Of a stretch of 64,000 nt of DNA, positions 20,723 to 32,290 are shown piece by piece. Under the pieces are notes generated by a model, which was not told where the DNA came from, ran no database searches, and worked only from the letters and a program-made list of their open reading frames with translations. This DNA is from Charina bottae (taxonomy: Eukaryota > Chordata > Lepidosauria > Squamata > Charinaidae): positions 79,660,798-79,724,797 of the forward strand of contig JALMGJ010000004.1 in the NCBI GenBank assembly GCA_023362775.1, in the 5' to 3' direction. The position numbers and the translations under genes were made by a program. The first letter of the stretch is position 1, and the number at the start of each line of letters is the position of its first letter.

Positions 20723-20868
20723 AAGCCAGTTTGATGTAATGGTTAAGGCATCAGGCTAGAAACCAGGAGACCATGAGTTCTAGTCCCACTTTAGGCACGC
20801 AAACCACTTCTGAAAAACCTTGCCAAGAAAACTGCATGGATGATTGAACAGATTAAGGGGGGGAAAGG
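20723..20868 (+). mobile_element. tRNA-derived SINE, core deleted, RTE-like tail
   Basis: The head (GCCAGTTTGATGTAATGGTT...GAGTTCTAGTCCC) is the same as in the SINEs at 5848 and 55938. At about 20800 it jumps straight to the tail block GCAAACCACTTCTGAAAAAC and ends TGATTGAACAG. The MIR-like core present in the 5848 copy is missing. Confidence 0.75.
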
Positions 20869-21152
20869 ACCAGATTATCACAGTGTTTGTATATCATATA
20901 GGATTTGATTGACATTCAGTATAAAAGAACATTTTATTTTTTTCAAACTACTGATAAATGAGACTCAATAGAACAGCAAAACACTTTCAATTACTCAGCC
21001 TTAGGCATAGCTAATTGTACTGCATACCATTGTAAATGATTTCTCCCAACTCTCTTATTGTAGTTGATAGGACAGGAATACTATTTGTCTTTAAATCATA
21101 CCAAAAGCATTTTTTCTTGAATTCAAGATTTCAGTATGAAGCAACTTTAAGC

Positions 21153-21208
21153 CTACACACACCCACACCCACACACAGAAGTTATGATACAAGACTAACA
21201 CATGGGTA

Positions 21209-21245
<37 letters not shown>

Positions 21246-21252
21246 TGTGTGT
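21153..21252. repeat. CA-rich, (CT)n and (GT)n microsatellites
   Basis: An ACACACCCACACCC-type run (21154-21176) is followed by a compound (CT)10-(GT)12 run (about 21211-21251) that directly abuts a SINE tail. Open frames here are artefacts of the repeats. Confidence 0.9.
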
Positions 21253-21343
21253 TCCAATTCTCGGAGACTGCCTGGACAAGTCCCTGCAGTTTTCTTGGCA
21301 TGTTGTTTTCAGAAGTGGTTTGCCATTGCCTCATTTCTCTCTC
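21253..21343 (-). mobile_element. SINE 3' tail (RTE-like), 5'-truncated
   Basis: The minus strand matches the last ~90 bp of the SINE at 5848-6085 (GCAAACCACTTCTGAAAAC...CCAGGCAGTCTCCGAGAATTGG). Its 3' end meets the GT microsatellite. Confidence 0.75.
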
Positions 21344-21790
21344 CTAAAATTAACAATTTATTTTCCACCAGCATTTGCTGTCTATTCTATTTTGGTAGTC
21401 AGTCATTTTTCAAACATCTCTTGCAATTCTTTTCATAGAGTTCTATCCAATGTTTTTCAAGCCTTCCCCAGCTCAGAACAGTACCGTCCCCAGTTTCTAT
21501 TTCTTGCAATAGAAGTTTTCCTTTAGGAATCTAAAGTAGCTTAAAAAAAGAGAATGAACAGTGAATAGCATAAAAACACTGAAAGTAGTAATAAAAAATA
21601 AAATAACATAGTATAATAATACAATATAATTTTGAAATCTAAAATTTTGCAATTTTGAGATTTTCTCCCTTTTTAATGCTCCTATATTTCTACAATATGA
21701 ACATTATAGTTTTATAATTTTAGAAGTCATTGTAGGTCAATTATTAAACAATGAATTAAACCTAGACCTTGTATTGTAGTCTATTACTAT
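21344..21790. other. Anonymous AT-rich sequence
   Basis: No gene or recognised repeat is seen. Confidence 0.5.
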
Positions 21791-21821
21791 CTTGCAATAT
21801 ATGTTGTTGTTGTTCAGTCGT

Positions 21822-24653
21822 TTAGTCATGTCCAACTCTTTGGACCATAGCAGGCCAGGCCTGCCTGTCCTTCACTGTCTCCCAGAGTTTACTCAAATTC
21901 ATGTTCATTACATCGGTGATGCTATCTAACCATCTCATCCTCTGCCGTCCCCTTCTCCTTTTGCCTTCAGTCATTCCCAGCATCAGGGTCTTTTCCAGTG
22001 AGTCCTCTCTTTGGATTTGGTGACCAAAGTATTTGAGCTTCAGCTTCAGGATCTGTCCTTCCAATGAGCAGTCAGGGTTGATTTCCTTTAGGATTGACTG
22101 ATTTGACCTCCTTGAAGTCCAAGGGACTCTCAAGAGTCTTCTCCAGAACCACAGTTCGAAAGCATCAATTCTTCAGCATTCAGCCTTCCTTATGGTCCAA
22201 CTCTCACAGCCATACATTACTACTGGGAAAACCATAGCTTTAATTATACAGACCTTTGTCGGCAAGGTGATGTCTCTGCTTTTTAATATGCTGTCTAGAT
22301 TTGGCATAGCTTTCATCCCAAGGAGCAAGTGTCTCTTAATTTCATGGCTGCAGTCACTGTCTGCGATGATCTTGGAGCCCAAGGAAATAAAATCTGTCAC
22401 TGCTTCCATTTCTTCCCCTTCTATTTGCCAGAAAGTGATGGGACCAGATGCCATGATCTGAGTTTTTTTAATGTTGAGTTTCAAGCCAGCTTTTGCACTC
22501 TCCTCTTTCACCCTTATCAAGAGGCTCTTTAGTTTCTCTTCACTTTCTGCCATTAGGGTGGTATCGTCTGCATATCTGAGGTTGTTGATATTTCTCCCGG
22601 CAGTCTTAAGTCCAGCTTGTGATTCATCCAGCCCAGCACTTCTCATGATGTATTTTGCACATAAGTTAAATAAGCAGGGTGATAATATACAGCCTTGTCA
22701 TACACCTTTCCCAAATTTAAACCAATCGGTTGTTCCATGTCCAGTTCTAACTGTTGCTTCTTGACTCCCATACAGGTTTCTCAGGAGATAGGTAAGGTGG
22801 TCTGGTACTCCCATCTCTTTAAGAATTTGCCACAGTTTGTTGTGATCCACACAATCAAAGGCTTTAGCATAGTCGATGAAGCAGAAGTATATGTTTTTCT
22901 GGAACTCTCTTGCTTTTTCCATGATCCAGCGAATGTTGGCAATCTGATCTCTAGTTAGCTAGCATGTGAAATGAGCGCAATTGTACGGTAGTTTGAACAT
23001 TCCTTGGCATTGCCCTTCTTTGGAATTGGAACGTAAACTGACCTTTTCCAATCCTGTGGCCACTGTTGAGTTTTCCAAATTTGCTGGCATATTGAGTGTA
23101 GCACTTTAACAGCATCTTCTTTTAGGATTTTAAATAGCTCAGCTGGGATACTGTCTTCTCCACTAGCTTTGTTTTTAGTAATGCTTCCTAAGGTCCACTT
23201 GACTTCACTCTTTAGGATGTCTGGCTCAAGGTCAGTGACCACACCATTGTATTTATCAGGGACATTAAGATCTTTCTTGTATAGTTCTTCTGTGTATTCT
23301 TGCCACCTCTTCTTAATCTCTTTTGCTTCTGTTAGGTCCCTGCCTTTTTTGTCCTTTATCATGCCCATCTTTGCACAATACGTTCCTTTGATACCTCCGG
23401 GTTTTTTTTAATTTTATTATTTAAAATATATATAGACATACACAAACATTTACATATACATAAAATTACAACATATATTACATAAGTACATTCCAATAAA
23501 GAAAAAGAAAAGGAAAAAGGGAAAAAAAGAAGAGATCTCTAATCTTCCCCATTCTATTGTTTTCCTCAATTTCTTAGCATTGTTCATTTAAGATGGCCTT
23601 CTTATATCTCCTTGCTATTCTCTGGAAATCTGCATTCAGTTGGTTATATCTTTCCCTTTCTCCCGTGCCTTTTGCTTTCCTTCTTTTCTCAGCTATTTGT
23701 AAAGCCTCATCAGTCAGCCACTTTGCTTTCTTGCATTTCTTTTTCTTTGGGATGGTTTTAGTTGCTGCCTCCTGTACAATGTTACGAACCTCCATCCATA
23801 GTTCTTCAGGCACTCTGTCTACCAGATCTAATCCTTTAAATCTATTCCTCACCTCCACTGTATATTCATAAGGGATATGATTTAGGTCATACCTGAGTGG
23901 TCTAGTGGTTTTCCCTACGTTCTTCAATTTAAGCCTAAATTTTGCGATAAGAAGGTCATGATCTGAGCCACAGTCAGCTCCAGGTCTTGTTTTTGCTGAT
24001 TGTATAGATCTTCTCCATCGTTGGCTACAAAGTATATAATCAATCTGATTTTGGTATTGACCATCTGGTGATGTCCATGTGTAGAGTCGTCTCTTGTGTT
24101 GTTGGAAAAGAGTGTTTGCTATGACCAGTGTGTTCTCTTGACAAAACTCTATTAGCCTTTGCCCTGCTTCATTTTGTACTCCAAGGCTGAACTTCTCTGT
24201 CATTCCGGTTATTTCTTGACTTCCTACTTTAGCATTCTAGTCCCCTATGATGAAAAGGACATCTTTTTTTGGTGTTAGTTCTAGAAGGTGTTGTAGGTCT
24301 TCATAGAACCGGACGACTTCAGCTTCTTCAGCATCAGTGGTTGGGGCATAGACTTGGATTACTGTGATGTTGAATGGTTTGCCTTGGATTTAAACTGAGA
24401 TCATTCTGTCGTTTTTGAGGTTGTACCCCAGTATTGCCTTTCCCACTCTTTTATTGACTATGAGGGCTACTCCATTTCTTCTAAGGGATTCTTGCCCACA
24501 GTAGCATATATAATGGTCACCTGAATTAAATTCGCCCATTCCTGTCCATTTTAGTTCGCTGATTCCCAGGATGTCAATATTCAATCTTGTCATCTCATGT
24601 TTGACCACATCCAGCTTACCTTGATTCATAGATCTTAGATTCCAGGTTCCCAT
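21822..24653 (-). pseudogene. BovB endonuclease-reverse transcriptase ORF, broken
   Basis: Pieces in order on the minus strand. The AP-endonuclease start carries GISELKWTG and NGVALIVN (24653-24390). A stop follows, and the next segment reads IIGD-stop-NAKVG, where a Trp codon has become TAG (about 24230). An open endonuclease segment (24203-23574) contains IDYILCSQRWRR and CGSDHDLLIAKF. After the inserted block come RT pieces: PIPKKGNAKECSNYRTIA, FIDYAKAFDCVDHNKLW (motif A), YADDTTLMAESEEKLKSLL (motif C) and a C-terminal segment with LKLKYFGHQIQREDSLEKTL. Several stops and shifts mean the copy is dead, although its ends are complete. Confidence 0.9.
23401..23535. mobile_element. AT/A-rich insertion inside BovB, origin uncertain
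   Basis: The BovB reading resumes on both sides (AKMGMIKDKKG to the left; EEN-like and RM-containing segment to the right), so about 135 bp is foreign. It starts with TTTAATTTTATTATT and ends in an A/G-rich run (AAAGAAAAAGAAAAGG). That run recalls the tails at 36228 and 38331, but the match is weak. Confidence 0.55.
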
Positions 24654-25039
24654 GCAATATCATTCTTTACAGCATTGGACTTTCCTTTCACTTCCACTTC
24701 CAGACACATCCACAACTGAGCGTCCTTTCAGCTTTGGCCCTGCCGCTTCACTCTTTCTGGAGCTACTCGGAATTGCCCTCCAGTCTTCCCCAGTAGCATA
24801 TTGGACACCTTCCAACCTGAGGGGCTCATCTTCCGGCGTCATATCTTTTAGCCTTTTGATACTGTCCATGGGGTTTTCTTGGCAAGGATACTGGAGTGGT
24901 TTGCCATTTCCTCCTCCAGTGGACCATGTTTTGTCAGAACTCTCCATCATGACCTGTCCGTCTTGACCTGACTTCATTGAGTTACGCAAGCCCCTTTGCC
25001 ACGACAAGGCAGTGATCCATGAAGAGGCTTGCAATATAT

Positions 25040-27104
25040 AAGATACTCTAATTCTAAATTCTAGATTTGCCCAAATTAGCTCATGTTCATTTATTTGCTT
25101 GTTTGTTTTTATTGACAGTACTGAACTATTGCTTTAGTCTCTAAAAATCTTCTCAAATATGCTTAAAACTTCAGAGGGTGTGAAAGCATCAGGGACAAAG
25201 AACTTAACCAATATTTTATATTTGTTTTATATTGCTGTTTTAGTAAAATCTTTCTGTACGTTGATGCATGTTGAATGTGGTCATTATGAGATGCATCGAA
25301 AGTTAGCAATCACAGAAATCTAATTTTGCTTGAATGAGTTCTTAGGATCATTGAGATATTACACATAAATGAAAATACCAAGTGTCTTGCACTTGTCAGT
25401 GAAAAAGTGCCTCAAGCTTTTTAACAAATGGAACTGGTATCTATATTTGGAAGCTTCATGACATATTAAAGTAGTTTATGAAGCACAATTTGTTTTGGTG
25501 TTTTTTCTGATTTATGACATGCTATCTGCCACTGTTTCATCTGCTGAGGAATTTCTGTAATAAATGTCGGTAGCTAGACAGTGCTAAATGTGCTCTGTCT
25601 AAATCGTTCGTTACTTATAACAAGTTTCAGTGTATATGAATCAAAGGTTGTTTATATGTGCCATCAGATTAATTCATCATTTGAAGCAGTTCTATCACTT
25701 CAAACGGGATATCAGAGACTTGGACCTGAAAATGTTTAATACTCAAGATAATCTTTTTTTAAATGTTAAAGTTATCAATACTATCTGAATTGTAATGCAT
25801 TTAATATACATTAATAATAATGTATACAACCATTTAAAAAAGCAAATACATAAGACTAGACTTTTAGAGGATCAAATAATAGAATTTCTTCAGTCTAAAG
25901 TATCTTTATATAAAAATATAATTTAAAGGAAGAAGATGTAAGAGATATTAAAGACTCACCTAAAATTTACCACATATGTGAATCCATTATGTTCCCCTTG
26001 ATCAAAATGCACAGTTGTAGGACAACTACTGCAGCCATCTCTTCAGGAGGAGCAAAAAAGTAGATGAAAAATGACAATTATATCTGGCATCACTGTCAAC
26101 TTCCTTTCCAAACATACAGGCCAACATTTTCATAAATATCAAGCAAGCTTTCTCAGAGCCACAGCTAAAGCCATAATAGGACTTAATAATCAAAAGATTA
26201 TCCCTCATTACCAGTGTTCAAAGTGTGATACATGTTAAATCAAACAATACAGAAATCCTAGCTTTCTTTTCTGTAAGATTTCAACAGTATTTGTAAATTG
26301 ATGGGACTTGGATGCATGCCCTTCAATGTAAGACTTTGAGAGCCTGAAATTCAAGCTCCCTTCCCACATTTGAAATTGGGACTGATATGCTATCTCACCA
26401 CGAACTACTCTCCTGTCAATCTATGTTGAACTTCACCAAATGGAAACTATGGAGGCTGGTACTTTACTTTAGAGAAGTCATATTCCAATAATAACAATAA
26501 CAACAATAATAATAACAACAATAACAATATGTTGGTGGACCAAAAACTTTCTGTGACCACATTTCCTCCATCACATTTCCTCCATCAGATACCATGCTGA
26601 GAATTCTTTTCCTACTTTCAGAACCCCCCAAATCCCAAAACACAATTGTGCAATGTGGTCTAGTATGTCATATATACCCAATTCTTAGTTACAAATCACA
26701 ATTTATACTCTGGTTTGTTTTAAAAAAATAAAAATCATGTCATATCATGATGTATGAATTCAATTTCTCTGTAAATTGAATTGGAGTTAATACCATCTCA
26801 GTCATAATATAGAAGTTTCTTTGGCTTTTTCATAGTTATTTCTGGTTCTTAAGCTTATACAGTCCCCAGAGTTTCTTTAATCTTTTACTTTTTTCAGAAA
26901 TTTTCTCATTGGTCTTTCTCTTACAGCTCAGTTCCCTCTGCATAGATATGCAAATGCTTATGTTGCTTAGGTAACTGGCTTCCTTGCCCCATTCTATTCA
27001 GCATTTAGTTAGATATTCTATGCCAGATATACTTCTTTTCTGCCAAATGTTTACAAAATCTGAGTATTTTCCTAGGTCAACAGGAAAGATATAAAATAAA
27101 GAGG
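25040..27104. other. Anonymous sequence with one (AAC/AAT)n tract
   Basis: No gene is seen over 2 kb. A mixed AAC/AAT microsatellite lies at about 26488-26530. The ORF at 26026-26208 has no motif. Confidence 0.5.
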
Positions 27105-29254
27105 GTTTGAAGAGGGTTAAGAGACGTCTGGAGCGCCGCTGGAGGAAGACAAGGACTGAACCTGATCGGACACAAGCTAGAGCCGCTGTTAAGGCCTACC
27201 TTGTGGCGGTAAGAGCAGCGAAATGTGAATATTTCTCTGCTCTTACTGCCTCTGCAGAATGCCTACCGACGACCCTGTTTAAGATAACGAGATCTCTGTT
27301 AGGTCAATCTAAATCAATGACCTATTTACAGGGTCGATCGGAGGAGTTTTCCGAGCATCTGCAGGAGAAAATCGCTCAGATCCATTCTAAGTTGGACTCT
27401 ACGCGTGATACACAGTCTGGGGAGATGACGGAGGCACGTACTTACTCTGTTATCTGGGAACAGTTCGATCCTGTTGGACCTGAGGAAGTGGACAGAGTCC
27501 TCCGGATTGTGAACGCCACCACTTGTTATCTAGATCCATGTCCCTCCTGGCTAGTAAAATCGGCCCGGGAGGTGACTTATGGTCCAGGCGATGATCAATG
27601 CATCTCTGGGGGAAGGGGTGTTCCCAGTGGCCTTTAAGGAGGCCCTGGTGCACCCCCTCCTCAAGACGTTGTCCCTGGACCCTACTGTTCTGGACAATTT
27701 TTGTCCAGTCTCCCACCTCCCCTTTTTAGGGAAGGTGGTGGAGAAAGTGGTGGCGTCACAACTCCAGAGGATTCTGGATGAAACGGATTATCTAGACCCC
27801 TTTCAGTCAGGTTTCAGGCCGGGATATGGGACGGAGACTGCATTGGTCGTGCTTATGGATGATCTCTGGCAAGGACGGGATGGTGGTAGTGCATCCATCC
27901 TTATCCTTTTAGATCTCTCAGCGGCTTTTGATACCATCGACCATGGTATCCTTTTGGGACGGCTCAGGGAGTTGGGGGTGGACGGTGTGGTTCTGCAGTG
28001 GTTCGCCTCCTTCCTCCAGGGCCACTCCCAATCAGTGATGATAGGGGAGGAGAGATCTGACCCACGGCCCCTCCTGTGTGGGGTGCCACAGGGTTCGGTG
28101 CTCTCCCCTCTCCTGTTTAACATCTATATGAAGCCGCTGGGTGAGATCGTCCGTCACCACGGGATGAAATACCATCTATATGCTGATGATACACAGCTGT
28201 ATATTTCCATCCCGGGTGAAGTAAGTGATGCAGTTGCCACCCTATCTCAGTGTCTGGAGGCTGTGGGGGCCTGGATGGGGAACAACAGGCTTCGACTGAA
28301 CCCTAGTAAGATGGAGTGGCTGTGGATTGATGGCCGCTTGGGTCCTAGGAAGTTGTCATCTTTGGCTCTAGATGGGGTTGCACTACCCCATTCGGAGCCA
28401 GTGTGGAACCTGGGGGTTCTCCTGGACTCATGACTCCTGCTGGAAGAGCAGGTGGCAGTCATGGCCAGGAGGGCCTTTGCACAACTTCGGATTGTGCACC
28501 AGTTACGCCCTTTCCTGGACCGAGATGCCCTCCGAACAGTCACTCATGCCCTCGTCATCTCCCATATAGACTATTGTAATGCGCTCTACATGGGGCTACC
28601 CTTGAGGAGTATCCGGAAGCTTCAGCTGGTCCATAATGCGGCTGCGCGGACAATTATTGGGGCCAGAAGAACGTCCCATGTGACACCATTGTTACGCGAG
28701 CTGCATTGGGTACCGGTTTGCTTCCGGGTACAATTCAAGGTGTTGGTTATCACCTTTAAAGCCCTACATGGCATAGGACCAGGTTACCTGAGGGACCGTC
28801 TCATCCCCAGAACATCGACCCATCCCACCTGTTCAGCCAGAGAAGGCTTGCTGTGGACCCCATCGATTAAAGAGTTCCACCTAGCAGGGTCCAGGAAGCG
28901 GGCCTTCTCTGCAGTTGCGCCCGCCCTTTGGAATATCTTACCCCTGGAGCTGAGGCTGATGTCCTCACTCCCAGCCTTCCAGAAAGGCTTAAAGACCTGG
29001 TTCTGCCGTCTTGCCTGGGAGGGAAACGCCAACAGTTCCTCTTGGGGATGGCTGGCCCCTTGAAGCCTCCCAGTGTCTTATTTTAACATTCTTTCCTTGG
29101 AATTCGTATTTTCTATTGATGTAATTTTATATATTTTTAACTCTATTTTTTTGTGCACCGCCCAGGGTCCCCGTTGGGGGAGATGGGCGGTAATATAAAT
29201 CTAATAAAATAAATAAATAAAAAATAAATAAATAAATAAAATAAACTATGCAGG
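27105..29254 (+). mobile_element. CR1/L2-superfamily LINE, 5'-truncated
   Basis: The plus-strand copy begins just after the endonuclease domain (matching residue ~166 of the 9772-12228 ORF). It ends with the 3' UTR blocks CCGCCCAGGGTCCCC and GGGAGATGGGCGGTAATATAAA (29159-29200) and an AAATAA tail to about 29254. It belongs with the copy at 20020 and differs from the 9.8 kb copy at many sites. Confidence 0.9.
27107..29063 (+). pseudogene. CR1 RT ORF with one frameshift and one nonsense codon
   Basis: Three consecutive open parts cover the RT. The first (27107-27637) ends at a frameshift near 27580, where comparison with the intact copy suggests about five missing bases after VTYG. The second (27579-28433) carries LLDLSAAFDTIDH, CGVPQGSVLSPLL and YADDTQLYIS and stops at GVLLDS-TGA, where the intact copy has Arg (CGA), so a CpG transition explains it. 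The third (28452-29063) runs to the natural C-terminus GWLAP. Only two lesions in about 650 codons point to a young insertion. Confidence 0.9.
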
Positions 29255-29268
29255 ATTCTAAGTAGTAC

Positions 29269-29576
29269 TTAAAGGTAAAGGTTTTCCCCTGCACAGTCGT
29301 GTCCAACTCTAGGGGGCGGTGCTCATCTCCGTTTCTTAGCCAAAGAGCCAGTGCTGTCCGAATACGCTTCCGCAGTCATGTGGCCGGCATGACGTGTGCG
29401 GAACGCTGTTACTATCCCACCGAAGTGGTACCTTCTGAATTGCTAGGTTGGCAAGAGCTGGGGCGAGTGCGGGAGCTCACTCCGTCACGTGGCGCTCGGG
29501 TCTCGAACCGCCAAAGTTGCAACCTTCCAATCAACAAGCCTGGCATCTTAACCACTGAGCCATCATGCCCCTTAAG
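29269..29576 (-). mobile_element. Full-length tRNA-derived SINE (Sauria-SINE-like)
   Basis: The minus strand reads GGGGCATGATGGCTCAGTGG at its head (29574 downward) and ends in CCTTTACCTTT at 29269. It is the same family as 927-1262. It lies just downstream of the CR1 tail. Confidence 0.85.
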
Positions 29577-29579
29577 TAA

Positions 29580-31690
29580 TTAAATATTAAGTAATACAGT
29601 AGAACTAATCAAATTTGCATAAAATTTTAAGCAAGCTTTCAATATTTTTATATTACTTTATCAGAAAAGAAGTTACAAAGAACAAGTTATGGCTCAGGAA
29701 GATCTGACTTGTTGAAGTTTTATGAAGTTCTTTGTTGTATCCTAGCAGTCAAGTAGCTCACAGCCACATGGTTTGCGTATATCACAGCTACATCTGATGG
29801 CAACATTAGGAAGCAACTGCATCACAACTTCATAAACCAAATACTCGTGCTATAAAGAGACTAGAAGGCTGATTTTAAGAAACCAATTTTAAGAAAAATT
29901 CTTTTAATTTTAATTCTTTGTTGTTTATATTAATAAATATATTAATTTATTAATTATACATTTATTCATTTATATGCCCCCCTGACTCCCAGATACTCTG
30001 CAGCTTGACAGAGTATGAAGATAAAGATAGATATTATTATTATTTTATTTTATTTCCAGTATTCAACATTTTTCTTCTGAATATCAAAGATACAGCCTGC
30101 TGTCCCAAACACTACATAGAAACCTAGTTATTAGGTCTACTTTTGTCTTATGGTACATGGCTGCTAATCATGAGCACACTACATGGCCATTTTGCTTACA
30201 AACTCTTTTGTTGGTTTTATGGATGCTTCAGAGGAAAACCATTGTATTCTGTTTGGCCACCCCTCATTTATAGTTTAGGGAACTGTCAGCCAATCAATGT
30301 AAAGTACTGGCTGTGCCTCAGTAGCAGTTATTCTTTCCATGAATGATGGGCATCAGGTTGCTATCTTTGTTTCCATTACCCCGTACCCAATTGCACTGTG
30401 CAAATGACTCTACTTTGCTTCTATCTGACCATTTTTCAAGTAGGTTAATAGAGCTGTGGTACCAATATACCAAGCCATATTTCTTTCGACCGACAATTTT
30501 CCTACCATAGGACATTTCACAGTATTTAGGGAGGAAATAAAATCTATGCTAACAATATTGACTTCGTTCTTTGGAAGGCTAGACAATGACAAATAGCACC
30601 TAAGAAGAATGCACACCCGTTCCTTTTATCCACTTTTGCACCCAATACTACAAGAGCAGGCCTTGTTTGTTTCAAATCACATAAATTAGTTTTTCTATAT
30701 GTATGTTGTTGCTACTGAGTTATATATGTTAATTTTGGACAAAACAAGTAAAAAACACTGATAGTCAATACATATACAGTATTGCAGAGACTATCAAAGG
30801 AAATCAAACACAGCTGTAATACTTTTTTTTAAAGTTGGGGTATAAACTATGGAAAAGATTCAGAATTATGAATTATACTGTTCATTAAATGCATTTTTGT
30901 TACCTTTTCTGCAGCTTAGACATTTCTCTAACTAAAACAATAGTTAATATGTAGTCTTAAATATATTTTAATTAATATAAAATTAGGCCTTTCTTGCCCA
31001 GAGTCTTTATTTTACAAAGAAGGCTACTAAAGGTAATTTCTTGAAAGAATTATCAATTCATTTCCATTTTGTTTCTTACTTACTGAAGCCTGTTCTTTTT
31101 GTGTGATAGTCATCATTATAGTATTACCTTATTTTTCATAGAACTAATGTCTTTTCATTTTCTTCTTACTTTAATTGGAAATCACAAGGATTCTGGCATA
31201 TGACAATGAAGCATTAAGAAGTACATAGTTTTATTCCAAGGATCAACCTTTTTCATTGCAACCACTCTTCTTTTTCCTTTTTCTGCCACAATTTCCTCTT
31301 TAGACGCTGTTCCCTTCATCAAATAAGGGAAAGGGCCTTAAAAGGTTAGAGGAGAGGGAGGAGCATTGTTTCTTTGCAGTGTCTTCTTTGTCTCACATCC
31401 TTCTTCTCCCAACACAAATCTACCCTTGCATGCAATCTACAATCGGTCATTAAACAACCTGGAATGAAGAATTCAGGCTCATAATCTGCCTAGCTCCTCT
31501 TGGCTGCCTGTTATGGGCCCACTCCTCCATCTCACATCACTGGACGTTGTGACTATTATAATTTTATCTTGGCTCTAAGAGAGACCAGACACTTAGTTTC
31601 CATAGACTTTTTCTTCAGTTTTGTTTAAATGTGAACATCAGTCTCCTGGGGTTGGTTCATTACAGAAGAGGCTGATATATTTATTCATCA
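29580..31690. other. Anonymous AT-rich sequence
   Basis: No gene is seen. A short (TTA)n/(TTTTA)n run lies near 30030-30055. A possible eroded LINE 3' end (29960-30030) is too weak to name. Confidence 0.5.
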
Positions 31691-31694
31691 ATTT

Positions 31695-32290
31695 ATTCAT
31701 CAAAGTTCTATCACCACCAATCTCCCTTGTCAGGAGGGACTCTGGGCGGTTTACAGCAAGATGATCTATTAAAACAAAAACATAAAATACAAATAAGTAA
31801 AAGGTAAAGGTTTTCCCCTGCACGGTCGTGTCTGACTCTAGGGGGCGGTGCTCATCTCCGTTTCTTAGCCGAAGAGCCAGTGCTGTTCGAAGACGCTTCC
31901 ATGGTCATGTGGCCAGCATGACACGTGCAGAATGCTGCTACCATCCCACCAAAGTGGTACCTATTTATCTACTTGCATTTGAATGCTTTCGAACTGCTAG
32001 GTTGGCAAGAGCTGGGGCGAGTGCGGGAGCTCACTCCATCACGTGGTGCTCGGGTCTCAATGTATAAAATAAGATACAATTATTAAATAGTTAAAAAGAT
32101 AAGAATAGAGTCCAAGTGGCAGATGTGGTAAAAAGATCTGATTCCATCCGAGTATGTGAGGAGCATTCTAAGGCACTAGCCATCCCCAAGAGTGACTATT
32201 CCCTTCCCGGCCCCAAGCAAGGCAGCAGAGCCAAGTTTTCAAGTTCTTCCTGAAGGTCCAGAGCAATGGGGCTAACCTCATAACTAACCT
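31695..32290 (-). mobile_element. CR1 3' fragment split by a SINE
   Basis: The 3' terminal block (CACCAATCTCCC...GGGACTCTGGGCGG, 31711-31750) lies left of the SINE. The end of the ORF and more 3' UTR (CACTAGCCATCCCCAAGAG, GCAAGGCAGCAGAGCC) lie right of it to about 32290. Both parts are minus-strand CR1, so this is one insertion interrupted later. Confidence 0.75.
31799..32056 (-). mobile_element. tRNA-derived SINE nested in CR1, head missing
   Basis: The ACCTTT-type tail (AAAGGTAAAGG on the plus strand, 31799-31812) and body match the SINE at 29269, but the tRNA-like head is absent beyond 32056. This is a 5'-truncated copy that inserted into the CR1 3' UTR. Confidence 0.8.

Larger units (their letters stand above)
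21803..25027 (-). mobile_element. Full-length BovB (RTE) LINE, perfect 12-bp TSD
   Basis: The minus-strand element is 3225 bp, close to the usual BovB length, and starts near 25027. Perfect direct repeats CTTGCAATATAT flank it (21791-21802 and 25028-25039). The 3' terminus has the GACTAAACGACTGAACAACAAC-type end. A ~135-bp AT/A-rich insertion (23401-23535) interrupts the ORF. BovB is known for horizontal transfer between squamates and ruminants. Confidence 0.95.
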
